From Chamaecrista fasciculata (Eukaryota; Streptophyta; Magnoliopsida; Fabales; Fabaceae), in the NCBI GenBank assembly GCA_003254925.1, contig QANZ01019395.1, positions 100,741 through 164,740 on the forward strand: DNA of 64,000 bases, written 5' to 3'. The position numbers and the translations under genes were made by a program. Below are positions 36,207 through 48,028 of the stretch, one piece after another. Under the pieces are notes generated by a model, which saw only the letters and a list, made by a program, of their open reading frames with translations, made no database searches and had not been told where the DNA came from. Positions within the stretch are counted from its first letter, which is position 1. The number at the start of each line of letters is the position of its first letter.

Positions 36207-37460
36207 GGGTAAATTACACAAAAGGACCCTGTGGTTTGGCCCAATTTCAGATAGGGTCCCTGTGGTTTAAAAAGTGTCAAACAGGGTCCTTGTGGTTTGC
36301 TCCGTTAACAAAAAGGGTCCTGAGATATATTTCCGTCCAAAATTTAACAGAAAGTTTGGCTAAAATACTATTTTAAGACCCCAAAAGTTTTATTTTTTAC
36401 ATTAAGGTCCTTTTCTTTTTAGAATAGGATCAAAACATAAAAAGAAGAAATAATTGGAATTTTAGTGAAATTTGCCCAAAATAGAGAAGTTCTTCTTCTT
36501 CCCGCTCCTCTCTCTCTTTCCCAATTCCCAGGTCTAGCAAGCAACATCAATGGAGGCCAACAATGAAAGAAGTCAACAAGAGTTTGTATCCACAGCTATG
36601 GCACGCTTGCACTTGCGGGATGGTTCAGATGGTGAACTCCAAAGTTTTCAACTTTCTTCAAGGCCACGCCAGCACGCTTACGCCGCCGCCGTCGATTCGG
36701 CCTCCTCCTTGTCGAGGATCCCGCCGCTCATCCTCTGTCGCGTCGCCGCCGTCAAGTTCCTTGACTACCCAGAAACCGACGAAGTCTTCGCGAAGTTTGT
36801 ACCTACAAATTAAGTTGTTTCAGGTTTCAATTAACCAAATGCAAACTACAATGAGAGAGGAAGAAGAGCTGCCGAAAATGCAAGCGGAGACCTTCCCTTT
36901 TTCTCCGATCCTTACCATTTCCATTTTTTCTTCTTCTTCGTCATTTTCAGCACTCACACATACCCATAATCCCCATCTCGATGAAGACGAAACTCAAACT
37001 CAAATTCAAACTCAAACCCCATCTTCTCCTTCCTCTCTGGATCCATTTTCTTCTACTTTCTTTTCCTTTTCTCCTCCAAGCACCCACTTGCAAAGTCTCA
37101 GCCTTTACCATTCTAAACCCCAAACACTCCATCCTCTTCCCGATTTCCACTTTCCCGATTCCTCTGTTTTCCATTTTCTTGTATATTTTGGGCAAATTTC
37201 ACTAAAATTCCAATTATTTCTTTTTTTTATGTTTTGATCCTATTCTAAAAAGAAAAGGACCTTAATGTAAAAAATAAAACTTTTGGGGTCTTAAAATAGT
37301 ATTTTAGCCAAACTTTCTGTTAAATTTTGGACGGAAATATATCTCAGGACCCTTTTTGTTAACGGAGCAAACCACAGGGACCCTGTTTGACACTTTTTAA
37401 ACCACAGGGACCCTATCTGAAATTGGGTCAAACCACATGGCCCTTTTGTGTAATTTACCC
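36207..37460 (+). mobile_element. Pack-MULE-like element carrying an auxin response factor fragment
   Basis: It opens 'gggtaaattacacaaaagga' and closes with the inverse '...ttgtgtaatttaccc'. The inverted repeats are near-identical over about 270-280 bp (36207-36482 against about 37187-37460). Both flanks are T runs, consistent with a 9-bp T duplication but not diagnostic. Between the arms lie an ARF piece (36550-36813) and a pyrimidine-rich segment (36840-37180) of unknown origin. High arm identity suggests fairly recent activity. Transposase is absent. Confidence 0.75.
36550..36813 (+). pseudogene. Captured 5' fragment of an auxin response factor gene (ARF10/16/17 clade)
   Basis: Two overlapping frames together recall the N terminus of the ARF10/16/17 group just before the B3 domain. 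One frame (about 36581-36672) gives LYPQLWHAC...GMVQM...NSKVF.FLQGHA. The other (about 36673-36807) gives HAYAAAV, then [15 protein letters not shown] and PETDEVFAK. The change of frame, the missing Pro-Pro after GMVQM, and Gly and Pro changes show a decayed copy. The B3 DNA-binding domain is absent, so no transcription factor can be made. A transcript could still yield small RNAs matching the parent gene, which is inference. It is in the same orientation as the element numbering used here. Confidence 0.8.
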
Positions 37461-37717
37461 TTTTTTTTTCAATAACATACTTTAGATTATTTTTTTATAA
37501 TAACATACTTTAGATTATGGTTTAAAGCAAATAAATTTATGAACTATTAATTTGCTGTTTTGCAGAGGCAATAAAATGTAACTTATTCTCTATAAAAATT
37601 CAATATATAGAATGTTACATTATAAAACATCTTATTATAAAAAAACAACATATGTACCCTTTTTAAAAAAAATCACCTAATTGATTAACATTATCCATGA
37701 CAAGAAAAGATATCTTC

Positions 37718-37749
<32 letters not shown>

Positions 37750-37957
37750 AAAGAACTTGTACGATTTAATTAAGTTGAGTGGGAGAAGGTTGTGATTATT
37801 GAATCAAAAGAGTAGGGAGTGGTTTATAATTAATTTATATAGTTGAAAAGGAGAGGTCTTATTAATTTGCTTTGGTGAAGGAAGTTTTTTTTTTTGGGGT
37901 GGACTGAAGGAAGTTAATGTGAAATAATAGAGATAGAAGTCATAAAAGAGCTTTAAG

Positions 37958-37991
<34 letters not shown>

Positions 37992-38408
37992 CATATTGGA
38001 GGAAGATTGAAGAAGAAGAGATGAAGATTGAGATAACATTAAGATGGATGCATATATGTTTGGTAGTGTAATTATAATATCTAAGGTTGACAATGAGATC
38101 CAATGAAATTGGGTTGGTGGGCTTGCTTTGGTTGATATATAACTAAGATTAAGAACTCAACTCATCACATGAAAGCAACCATACTCACTTGTGGCCTTGT
38201 GGGGCTGTCAACGTTAGTGGGATTTTGCAAGATCCAATATTGATAATTTCCACTTTCAAACTCAAACTCATCCATTAATTCAAAGATTCAACCCATACAA
38301 AATTATCACCCACCACTTTCTCTATCCTTTACCAAACCTTCATTTTTTTTATATATAAATGCATTTTTAGTGGTGAATCTATGTCCATCTATATATTTTT
38401 TTTTCTAA
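37461..38408. other. Intergenic DNA with TA microsatellites
   Basis: TA runs at about 37721-37741 and 37958-37984. The rest is AT-rich with no recognisable gene. Confidence 0.4.
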
Positions 38409-38926
38409 GGCCAAAACCTCAAATTGGTCCCTTAAACATGGGGTAGATTTTAAATTGGTCATTTATGTTTCATTTGTTTCAAATTAGTCTTACATATCTC
38501 TATAACTTTTCAAATTGGTCTAAAATATACTTAATGTGGTAATATCTTTCTCGTTTGAAGTTTGAATGCAATAAATTCAGAATTATAAGTTTCTTTTGAC
38601 AAGTATTTTGGGGCTATTAACAAATAAATTCAAATAAAGTCCCAAAAGTGGGTAACTCATTTCACGGTCAAATAAACGAAGTTTGTCATATATCTTTGTT
38701 TCAAATCTGAAAGCGACGAGTTTGAAACTATAGGCCAACTCTTGAAGAGTTCTTTCTTTGCCCAGTTGAGATCATTAACAAATGAAATTAAATCGCATAT
38801 TGAAAGTAGGTTTGAGACCAATTTGAAAAATTATGAAAATATGTAAGATCATTTAAAATAAATGAAACATAAGGGACTAATTTGAAATCCACCTCATACA
38901 TAAAGGACCAATTTGAGATTTTGGCC
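38409..38926. mobile_element. Complete R1-family element
   Basis: It begins 'ggccaaaacctcaaattggt' and ends with the inverse 'accaatttgagattttggcc'. The R1 interior is present in both orientations. Flanking 9-mers (tttttctaa and tttttttat) match at 7 of 9, a weak target duplication. 518 bp, non-coding. Confidence 0.6.
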
Positions 38927-38929
38927 TTT

Positions 38930-40084
38930 TTTTATGACAACAAGATATTCTCACCTGTTTATTTGAAGATCTAATAACGATCAATCTTTATTTTTATTCA
39001 AGTTGAGAGTCTTATAAGTTATAACAAGAACAAAGATTGTTCAATAAAAGTATATCTCCATCTATATTAGGATTGAAAAGCAATGTATATCTCTATATAA
39101 ATATGTGTTCACTAATGTCTGTGTGTGTAATTAAAACAGAGTGGAAAAAAGTTGTGGTACGAGGATTTGCTGTGCCCTCCAGAATTGGCAATCTTTTAGC
39201 AAAAATATTTGGTTGGTCATCATCTTGTGTCACATTCAAAATGTAAATTAATTAGGAAAAAAGGTTTAATCAACTTTTGTGAATCCAAAAATTAGATTAG
39301 CTACGTCTCGGCACTTCTTCTCCTTGAATCCAAAAATTATCTACGACTCGGCAATTTTTTCAGCTAGTACTTGACACTTTTCTCTGCTAGAACTCGACAC
39401 TTTTCTCAAGTATTAAAGAAGTAGTGAGAGATAAAGGAAGATAAAGAAATTTATAACTCGCTAACAAACATGCCCATAGTTTTATTATGGTATAGCCAGT
39501 AAATGGCTGTTAAAGTAAGAATTACGTAAAATTAAACTAACGTTGATGTGATATGTTCCCTTGTCTTAAAATTCTCTCATTGATCAATCTACGTAGTATA
39601 TATATTTCGATAATTTCAAATGATAATTTTTAGTCTGCAATTTTTGTTCCTCTTATAGGGAATGCAAGGTTCTTGTGTAACTTGCTTTTGGGCTAATCAA
39701 TCATGATTCTTTTTTTTTTTGGGGGTCATACATCAATCATCATTCATCCACATTGTTTTACACTTATCACATTCTCATACGGCTCCTCTTAGGCTATAGG
39801 GCTTTCAACAGTTTTGGTTCTACATATGGTAATTGGGCTGAGTATGCTGGGCCAGATTGAGTTGGGAATAAAATCAAACTGCTAAATAATGGAGAAAAAA
39901 AAAGAATACCAAGTTATAAGTTCCATTTGATGGACCAAAAACAAAAAAAGTTCCATTTGAATATTTAATTTTAGAATGTAAAAAATACCGTAGATCTAAA
40001 GAGATTTGGATATGAGTTCTTTTGGGTCCTGTGTTTTATTTTTTCTCCTATATGTTCGCCCTTTGTTCTATTTTAGTTGTGATT
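38930..40084. other. Intergenic DNA, nothing recognised
   Basis: AT-rich. Short direct repeats occur around 39280-39410 ('ctacg(t/a)ctcggca', 'actcgacacttttctc'). No gene seen. Confidence 0.4.
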
Positions 40085-40322
40085 AAAAAAAGGACCAAAA
40101 TGTATTTTTGATCTTTTATGTTTAGAGTAGGTTGTAATATAGTTTTTTTTTTTTTTGCAATGTTGATCTTATAAATTTTTTTGAAATTTTCACTCTTTGG
40201 TCTAAACGTCTAAATGTGGTCATATCTCTCGTTTTAAGTTCGAATGCAACGAGTCCAGAACTATGTGTTGTTTTTGACAAATCATTTTTTTGTCCAATTA
40301 GGACTATTAACAAATAAAATAA

Positions 40323-40930
40323 TAAAGTTTTAAGTCAAATGATCTAATAAATAACTCAGGTAACAAAACCCTAGCCACCGCTGCCTTCCTCTACATTCTT
40401 TCAATCTCGCTGTGCTTCTGCAACTCCTCCCTCCTCCTTCTCCTTCTCTCGTTTTTAGTTCGATTTTTTGTTTCAATAAATTCAGATCTGATTTAGTCCC
40501 CCATTTTAGTAGTGTTTTCCCCTTTTGTTGTGTGTTTCCTTTATGGGTGTTATCTCGTTTAAGATCTGGTTCAGTCGTGCTTAGTGGTGACCTTCGGATC
40601 ATGTTTTTCTGCTTTTCTTGTTGGTCGAAGTCGATGACATCTACATTTGAGATGATGATTTCTTCTCTGATAAACAGTAAACATGAGACTAAGCAGCTTG
40701 TTGACAATACATTTAGTGATGATTTGTACCCTCGGGATTTATTCTATATAGGATCTGTTAGTCCTCAAGATTTATTCTGTATAGGACTTATTTTTGCGTA
40801 TATTTTGTCCTCAAGTTCAACAATGTTTAGGTTTATGTTTTATTTGTTGTATCAGTTTCAAAATTCTTTGAACTTTTGTAAGTGCCGTTTGACTTTCATA
40901 TAATATTATTTGTTAGTTTCTTATAAAAAA
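40323..40930 (+). mobile_element. A-tailed retroposon with 14-bp target duplication
   Basis: The flanks 40309-40322 and 40931-40944 both read aacaaataaaataa. The insert ends in an A tract. Near its start it has 'aaaccctagccaccgctgcc' and CT-rich sequence resembling a plant 5' UTR. This is the mark of LINE-mediated reverse transcription. It holds an open frame of 163 codons (40412-40903) without recognisable domains, which I do not call a gene. It may be a processed pseudogene of an unrecognised transcript or an internally deleted LINE. Confidence 0.65.
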
Positions 40931-41082
40931 AACAAATAAAATAAAATTGGGCTCTGAAAGTTAGCTCATTGTTTCACGGTTAAATTAGCAAAGTTTGTCA
41001 TATCTCTTTGTTTCAAGTTCAAATTAAATACATCGAGTTCCGAACTATGTACTATTGACAAGTCATTTTTCTACTAAATTGA

Positions 41083-41828
41083 GGGCTCCGTTTGGTACAA
41101 ATATTTAGATGTAAAGTAAAGTGCTTTACATTGGGAAAGGAAAAGAATGAGGGAAAGTAGAGTAGGTAAAAGGTTTGAAAGTTGTTTGGTGTGAATAAAA
41201 TATTGGAGGGAAATTAAAGTAGAGAAATATAATTTTAGAGGCCAAAATATAATTTTACCCAAAATTTATGTTCTTCTTCTTCATCCTCCTCGATCTGGGT
41301 CATTTTTGACTTGGACTCTCCGGCCGATGCCGCTGTCGACGCCGCCGCCACCCTTTCTCTCTTTCTTCTTCCCCTTCTCTCTCTCCTCTTCCAAGCCGTT
41401 CTTTGTCTTACCGCCGACGATAACCCAGATCCAGTACGAGGCGAGGATGATGGCAAAGTAGAAGGCAAACCCGACGCGCCGCCGTCCAGGCCCACGGCGA
41501 AGAACGTCGCCGCGGTGAAGGCAACGGAGCTGAAGACCAGAGGCGGGAAGGAGACGAGGTCGGAGGACCGACGGGAAGGAGACAAGGTGGAGCAGATCGA
41601 GAATGATGAAGAAGAAACTAATTTTGGGTAAAATTGTAGTCTGACCCCACTTTTCCTAGGTAAAACTGAAAAACAGAGTATATTGGATTGGATGTAAAAA
41701 AAATTGCATTGTTCATTGTAATCAATTTTACAATGTAAAGAGCTTTACATGGGTTTAAAAATTATATCAAACAAAATAATTTTTAGGAATTTGTGTTATT
41801 TTACAAGGGAAAGTTGTACCAAACGAGC
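41083..41828. mobile_element. TIR element with captured membrane-protein coding fragment
   Basis: The ends are 'gggctccgtttggtacaa' and 'ttgtaccaaacgagcc', inverted apart from one extra base. The inner arms ('gtaaagtgctttacat' against 'atgtaaagagctttacat') continue the symmetry. The centre (about 41280-41640) is very GC-rich. On the minus strand one frame gives FSSVAFTAATFFAVG and a shifted frame gives FAFYFAIILASYWIWVIVG, two hydrophobic stretches of a membrane protein I do not recognise. The frame shift and lack of start show a non-functional capture. The terminus resembles PIF/Harbinger or hAT MITEs. No clear target duplication was found. Confidence 0.6.
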
Positions 41829-42089
41829 CAATGTTGTCAGCAAATGAAGTTAAATTCAACCCTAAAGTGACTTTGAGACCAATTTTTTATAATTTTTTTT
41901 TTTACTTTTTGTCCTAAATCCATTTTCGAACTTGATTTGACCTTATTTGTTGTTGATCCCAACTAGGCAAAAAAAAAACATCAAGAGTAACTTGTAATTC
42001 TGAACTTGTTACATTTGAACTTAAAACGAGAAAAATAAAATTAATTTTATCCACATGAAATGAGCAACTCCCTTTAAATTATCTTAAAA

Positions 42090-43307
42090 CTTTTTCCTTG
42101 TTATATTGGGCCCCTTTTAAATGAAATGTTATTATTCCCACAAGTGTTAAAACAGGATAATGTTTTTTTAATTAAATTAATATGAATGGATTGGTTCGGC
42201 CTAAGTTTGTTAGGATTTTTAGTGCTAATTGGCATTATAAGATAATAGTCTTTAAACCTAATTATAACTTATCTTTTAACAAGATATGTGTTGATAAGAA
42301 ATAACAATTCAATCCAAAACTAATACTATTTGAAGTAAAATTACTATAATGTAAAGTTTGATTCTTGACATGGGATTCAATGGGTCATGAGCCAATAAAA
42401 TAATGACACGTAAAAGAGTTAGTTGTATATAAGTAGTGGTGTGACTCCATACACAGTTGTGATTGGTTAAAAAATTTATTATTTTTTTATTATTTTTCAA
42501 CATTAAATTACATCAATGGCTATAATTATGCCACATCATCATTTGCATCCCATGTCAAGGATCAAACTTTGCATCTTTAACTAACCCAAATTACAAACAA
42601 TTAACAAACATTTATGATTTATATATATATATATATAAATCATTACACATCAGCGTGATCAATTAGCACCATTTTTATAACTTTCACATAGTAGGAAGTT
42701 TAGCAAATACAGTAAGAGAAAGTATATTAAAATTGCAATATCAAATCAAATTAGACAGTATATAAAATAGCAAAATATCTGGCTTTGCATCTTCATCCTT
42801 ATTTTATCACTTCATCTTCAACTTCCATTCTTCATCACAAATCATTTTTTTTTAATATATATTTTTAGATTTTTATATATTTTTTATTTTTTAGATTTTT
42901 ATTTTAATAAATATATAGAAAATCGATTAACCGATCTTATCTAAATCGATTGAAGCCGGTTTGTATTGGTTCGGTTGACTCAAAATGACTGGATTTATTA
43001 GATAACTTTTATTGTCATTCAATCCGTTCAGTTCAATTTAAAAAAATGTCAAAATCGATTCAAATTTAAGGTTCCCCTAACTCACTCAACTCATTCGATT
43101 AGTTTACAAATAGCCTGTTTATAATTTATAAGTAAATTAATTGACTTACTTATTCAACTAATGTTGAAACTATTTTTAAATTATAAATATGGAGTTGGTT
43201 CATAATTAAACTCGGATTAATCAAAATAAAATGTTAGATAGACAAAAAAAATTTCTTTTTTTAATTTTTCTTGACCTAAAAGTCTGATTTAAATTATAAA
43301 GTATTAA
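42090..43307. other. Intergenic DNA, nothing recognised
   Basis: AT-rich with a TA run near 42618-42637 and 'aaccgatt/cggtt' phrases around 42925-43030 that may be a remnant of the MITE family seen at 24650. No gene. Confidence 0.4.
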
Positions 43308-45034
43308 GGGTCTGTTTGGGGAGACAATAATCCTAATCCCGTCTCATTTAATCTTAATCTCATCCTAGGATTGAATGAACAGTACTGGTTGTGTGTTATT
43401 TGGAACCTCCATCTCATCTCATCTCATCCACATCATCATCTCATTCACAATATCATCTCATTTTCTCTTACAATTAATAATCTATCCCTACTTACACACC
43501 TATAATTACCTATACTTTAATACAAATATAAAAAAGAGAACTAGACAAAATAGTAATTTTACATACCCTCATTTATTACACTTATAATTTTCTCTCTCCA
43601 TCTATCATTTCTCATCATTTTTTTATCTTTTCCACTCACACATTTTTTTCTCTTTCTCTCTCTCTCACACACACATACACCTCTCTCTCTCTTTCACATA
43701 CCCCACACACACTCTTTTATATATATATATATATATAGAATTTATATTAATTTAATTAAACAAAAAATTTATAATATTATTATTTTTTTAGTTGCAATAT
43801 TTCTCATTCTTCAATTATGCTTGTCTCTTATATTATTATAGAAAGAGTTAGGCATGTTCACGGGCCGGGTCCACGGCTGGGTCGGGTCACCGGGTCCACC
43901 AGGGTCCGGCCGGGCCAAATTTTTTTTTAAAATTTTATTTATTTATTCTATATATATTTTAACTTATATATATTGGTAAAACAATTAATTTTGGATCAAT
44001 TTAATGATGTTTTTATCAATAAAGACATTTAATTTGACTTAATTGTTAAAAAAATGTTGATTTAATTAAGATTAAATATATATTTTATGTATATTTTTAA
44101 TATACAATTGATAAAAATAATAATAGATATGTATTTCTTACAATTAAAAAAATATTTAGTAGTATAAAATATAAAAATAGTATAATAAAAAGTAAAAAAA
44201 ACAAAAAAAAATTGGAGGTACCCCGGGCCGGGCCGGGTCTAGACTAGCTAGACCCGGACCCGGCCCGAACACCATCGGGCCGGGCCGGGTCCGCCGGGTT
44301 GGGCTGGGTCCATGAACACCCCTAGAAAGAGTAATGCTGGGTCCATGAATATTAGGCCATACATTTAGGACCAAAATGAACCTTTCACCACACATTTTAT
44401 TACAATTTAGTGTTGTTTTGTAATTTGCTATTTGGTCCTCAAACTATTATTTGTTATTTTTTTGTCGTTCAATTTCATAAATAGACCCCATTATTAATGA
44501 TTGGGGTTTTCTACAAGGCCCGAGTTATCATTTACACATGTTAGAGTTTGATTAATTGGAACAGTTCGAATTTATGGACCAAATTGTATGTCAAAAAATA
44601 ATTACAATATTATTTTCATTTTGGCCCATAATCTTATCCACTTGGATTTGGATTGACCCCTAACCCTCAATCCAAAATTTTCTCATCCTCACAATTTCCA
44701 ATACCATATCACACTTCCCAATATCATCTCATCTTAATATTATTTCAATCATAACACAACCAAACACCTATCATCTCATCTCATTATCTCCATCTCATCT
44801 CATTATTTCCTACCATTTCTACCTCTATACAAATTACAAAAATCCATAAACTTATTTCTACCAACCACAATCATTACATACCCTTTTATATAATTTCACA
44901 CCTTATTTAACATCATTATCACTAAAATCACCCAAACACCAATACATCATCTCATCTCATCCAATTAAAAAATAATCTCATCCCATCCATTTGGATGAGA
45001 TTGGGTTAAAATTAAGTTGCTCCCAAACATACCC
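43308..45034. mobile_element. TIR element ('gggtctgtttggg' ends) hosting an hAT insertion
   Basis: The left end 'gggtctgtttggggagacaa' and right end 'gctcccaaacataccc' are inverse copies, each bordered outside by ttaa. Arms of 'tctcatctcatc' and its inverse follow. The centre contains the 476-bp hAT-type element at 43849-44324 and microsatellites (43640-43740). No transposase. PIF/Harbinger type is the best guess from the termini and the TA-rich target. Confidence 0.5.
43849..44324. mobile_element. hAT-type element with GC-rich palindromic ends
   Basis: It starts 'taggcatgttcacgggcc' and ends 'ggtccatgaacacccctа'-type (…gaacacccct then a). The flanks 43841-43848 and 44325-44332 both read gaaagagt, an exact 8-bp duplication. 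The ends are dense in 'ccgggccggg'. The AT-rich middle has no coding sequence. The terminus is shared with the element at 25843. Confidence 0.75.
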
Positions 45035-45429
45035 TTAACTAGTTGCAATTTTGACTATTTTCGCTCTATATTTTATCAAGTTGCCTTGAAAATTGGAACC
45101 ACGCGTTATTGATGTCCAAAATCCACCGCCGTCGGCAATCATATTTTATCTTTACCTTATCTTAAAGCAACAGCAACAACAATATCTGTTGCCTAAGCCC
45201 ACACTTGTGTAAAACTTATCATCATACATTATTATTCACATATTTCTCATAAATTTCTTTTAAACATAAGCATTTTTGCCTGCCGGCATTGGCTTATTAG
45301 GAGATCTATAATTATTTCATTAAATGCACTTCTAACTTTAGATGCAAAGGATACGTGTCCTATTTTTTCTTTTTAATATCTACCTCATCTTCAAATAATT
45401 TTTTTGGATTAATCTGAATTTAAATTGCA

Positions 45430-46005
45430 TTAGGACTGAGTCAATGTTATTAAAACTGAATCGAATAGCGAATTGGACAGACCTTCGGGTCACGGGTTTA
45501 TCAGTTCAATCGGTTGGACTGACGGTCGAATCAGATGACGTCATAAATATATGAATAAAATAAATATTAATTATTTTAAATATAAATATTTCATAATTGA
45601 TAAAATATAACTATAAACTTTATATAACAATAAAATATACTTGTGAATCCATAATTTCATTGTCCTACATAAAAAAATATACAAAAGTCACAATATGAAT
45701 AATTATTAGATTAGTAAAAATGAAAAAAAATAACTTTTCTTCTTTATTTTAATATGTTTACAATATTTTCTATTGAGTTTCATATTACTTTTTTGCATTT
45801 GGCCCATAAAAACCAACAAAAAATGCTAAAAAAATGTTTTTTCATAGAAAATAGTGACCTGACCGGTTTTCTAAAAATCGTTCCGGGTCAATCCAGTCCG
45901 AAAGTGGTACAACCTTCTGAACGGTCCAATGGTCCAAATCGAACTACCTTCACTCTCGGGTCCAAGTCGGACCAGTTCGACCGTCTGGTCCAAGTTTCAT
46001 AACAT
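45430..46005. mobile_element. MITE of the 'ccggtt/aaccgg' family, copy 2
   Basis: Left 'gttattaaaactgaatcga' and right 'tccaagtttcataac' ends, with 'ggttggactgacggtcgaa' on one side and 'gaccagttcgaccgtctgg' on the other. An AT-rich core lies between. Non-coding. Confidence 0.5.
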
Positions 46006-46734
46006 CGCTTAGAGTATAAAGAAAACAAAGCTTAGTATGCTAGCTTGGACATTTTTTGATCAGCAGAGAGGTCTCTCGTAGGACACTAGGTCATATTAGA
46101 TGCTATAGCATTTAAGATGTCGTGGTATTTCGAATATCGTGGTATGTGATACTATATTATACGATACATAATATTTATAATTTGGTATGACAATGATAGA
46201 TATCACATATGTGAGATACATATATTTGACAATCTCTATTGAATAACATCACATCTTTTTTAAATTTCATATTTATGTCTATTTTCATCTTAAAAATATA
46301 TATAGATATTTTTAAAATAAATATGTAAATATTTGTTGAAAAAATTATATTCATTTAAATTTCTATACTTAAAAAAAATTATTTTACAATACTTATAAAT
46401 GATTAAATTATAATAATATAATAAAGAGTAATTTTAATATGAAAATTCTCTAAATAAAATATCATCAACCAATTGTCTAAATAAATAAAATAAAATTTAC
46501 AAAAACAATTAGACTAGATCTATAACTAAATTGTTATGTCAATTAATCATGATTTGATGTGTGATATTAAACAAGTTTTATACTTTTTAGTTTTTAAATT
46601 TATACTAAATTAATATTTTTTGGCCTCTGAATTTAAACTAAATTTTTATTTTGTGGTCCTTGAATTTGATTCAGGGACCAAATCATAGACAATTGCAATA
46701 ATTAAGGAACTAACTCATCTATTTTAATCTAGAA

Positions 46735-47060
46735 AGCATGGACACTAACACGGACACGGACACAGACACACCGACATGTTAGATTCTTAAAATTATACGA
46801 CACGACACATCATATATTTATATATAAAAATAATTAAAAATCCATAAATTTTTAGTGAAAATTTAAAAATTACAATATCTATTTGTAACATATGTAATAT
46901 GTGATATTATTTTCTATTGTTTGTCATGGTAAAGTCACAGAAAATTAATTTTATGTTCTGAAACTTATGAATATGTGCCGTGTGGGTGTCGTACGGGTGT
47001 CAGACATGGACACGTGTCTGACACAGCAACATGCTATCAAAATAAAGTGTCTATACTTCA
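46735..47060. mobile_element. MITE of the 'gacacggacacg' family, copy 2
   Basis: It starts 'agcatggacactaacacgga' and ends '...gacacgtgtctgacacagca'. Plan and units match the copy at 32543-32850. Non-coding. The stretch 47065-47950 shows no other feature before the MIOX promoter. Confidence 0.5.
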
Positions 47061-47955
47061 TAGATTTTAATTATTCTTTGACAAATTACTTGACTCGGCA
47101 TTAGAGATCAAAATTTTAAAAATATCAACAAAAAAATAAGGTAAAATTGAAATTTTAATTAAAAAATACCTTTTCAAACCTTGTGATATGAAATCACATA
47201 TTTTCTTATCATATCATATCATATAATTTAAATAACAAGATGTTATTTAAGATATCCACGTAAGACATATGATAATATTACCAAAGGTCAAAATCCAAAA
47301 TAGTCTATCGTTGTGCTTTGCAAGTAATAGTGGATGTAAAAATGGTAAAGAATTTGAAGCCTAAAACGGTATGATACAGTTAATAGTCATAAATGAGAAA
47401 TTACAAGTAATAACACTAGTATTACTCGTTTATGACTCGATGCTGCGTCGTCAATAGACAGCTAGTGCCACCACCAAACCCTTCTTCTCCATTTGATACA
47501 TGTGTTTCCACGTATGCCTGACTCATCCTCATCCCTTTCTCCTATTTCCTATTTCCTATTTTTGTTCTTTTTCGTTTTTAGTTTTTACACACCACCCCCC
47601 TAGCTCCTCCTTATTTTCTTTCTAATCCCTCCATTCTTAGTTATTACTAAATCCACCCCACTTGCCTACTCATTCTCTGTTTCAGCTAATAATTAATTAA
47701 AACAGAAAACATCATTGCGTAGGATAACGCTTACCGACAAATAATAAATCATTTATCATATGCTAATTCTAGTACTAGTGGTTAGCAATTAGCAAATCAC
47801 CTATCAGTTTTCATTTGTCCACGTCATTGAAAGTAAGATATTTTTGAATGTTTCTTTGAGCAGGGAGTAACATAATAACATTATTATATACATGCTATTT
47901 TCAGATGAGGACTCCAAGCTTTATTGAATTCCTCACTAAGGACTTCTTCTTTGGA

Positions 47956-47963
47956 TATAAATA
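47956..47963 (+). promoter_or_regulatory. TATA box of the MIOX gene
   Basis: The sequence tataaata lies 66-73 bases upstream of the MIOX ATG, which leaves room for a 5' UTR of about 40 bases. Position and sequence fit a plant TATA element. Confidence 0.6.
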
Positions 47964-48028
47964 CCCCCTCTTTGTCAACCTTCCCTGCCATCACAAACTT
48001 GTTCTACAAAGCAAAAAAGAAGAAGAAA

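Larger units (their letters stand above)
40085..42085. mobile_element. R1-family element interrupted by a retroposon and a gene-capturing TIR element
   Basis: R1 phrases run from about 40085 and stop at 40322, resume at 40931-41082, and resume again from about 41829 to 42085. The two gaps are filled by the A-tailed retroposon and by the 'ggctccgtttgg' TIR element. Without them an R1 copy of about 650 bp remains. Confidence 0.55.

Noticed and set aside
36563-37237. 224-codon open frame across the ARF-bearing element
   Set aside because: It begins with ARF-like residues, then leaves that frame and runs through low-complexity and inverted-arm DNA. Better read as a captured fragment inside a transposon.
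40412-40903. 163-codon open frame
   Set aside because: It lies inside an A-tailed retroposon, is CT-biased and shows no domain. Not supported as a gene.
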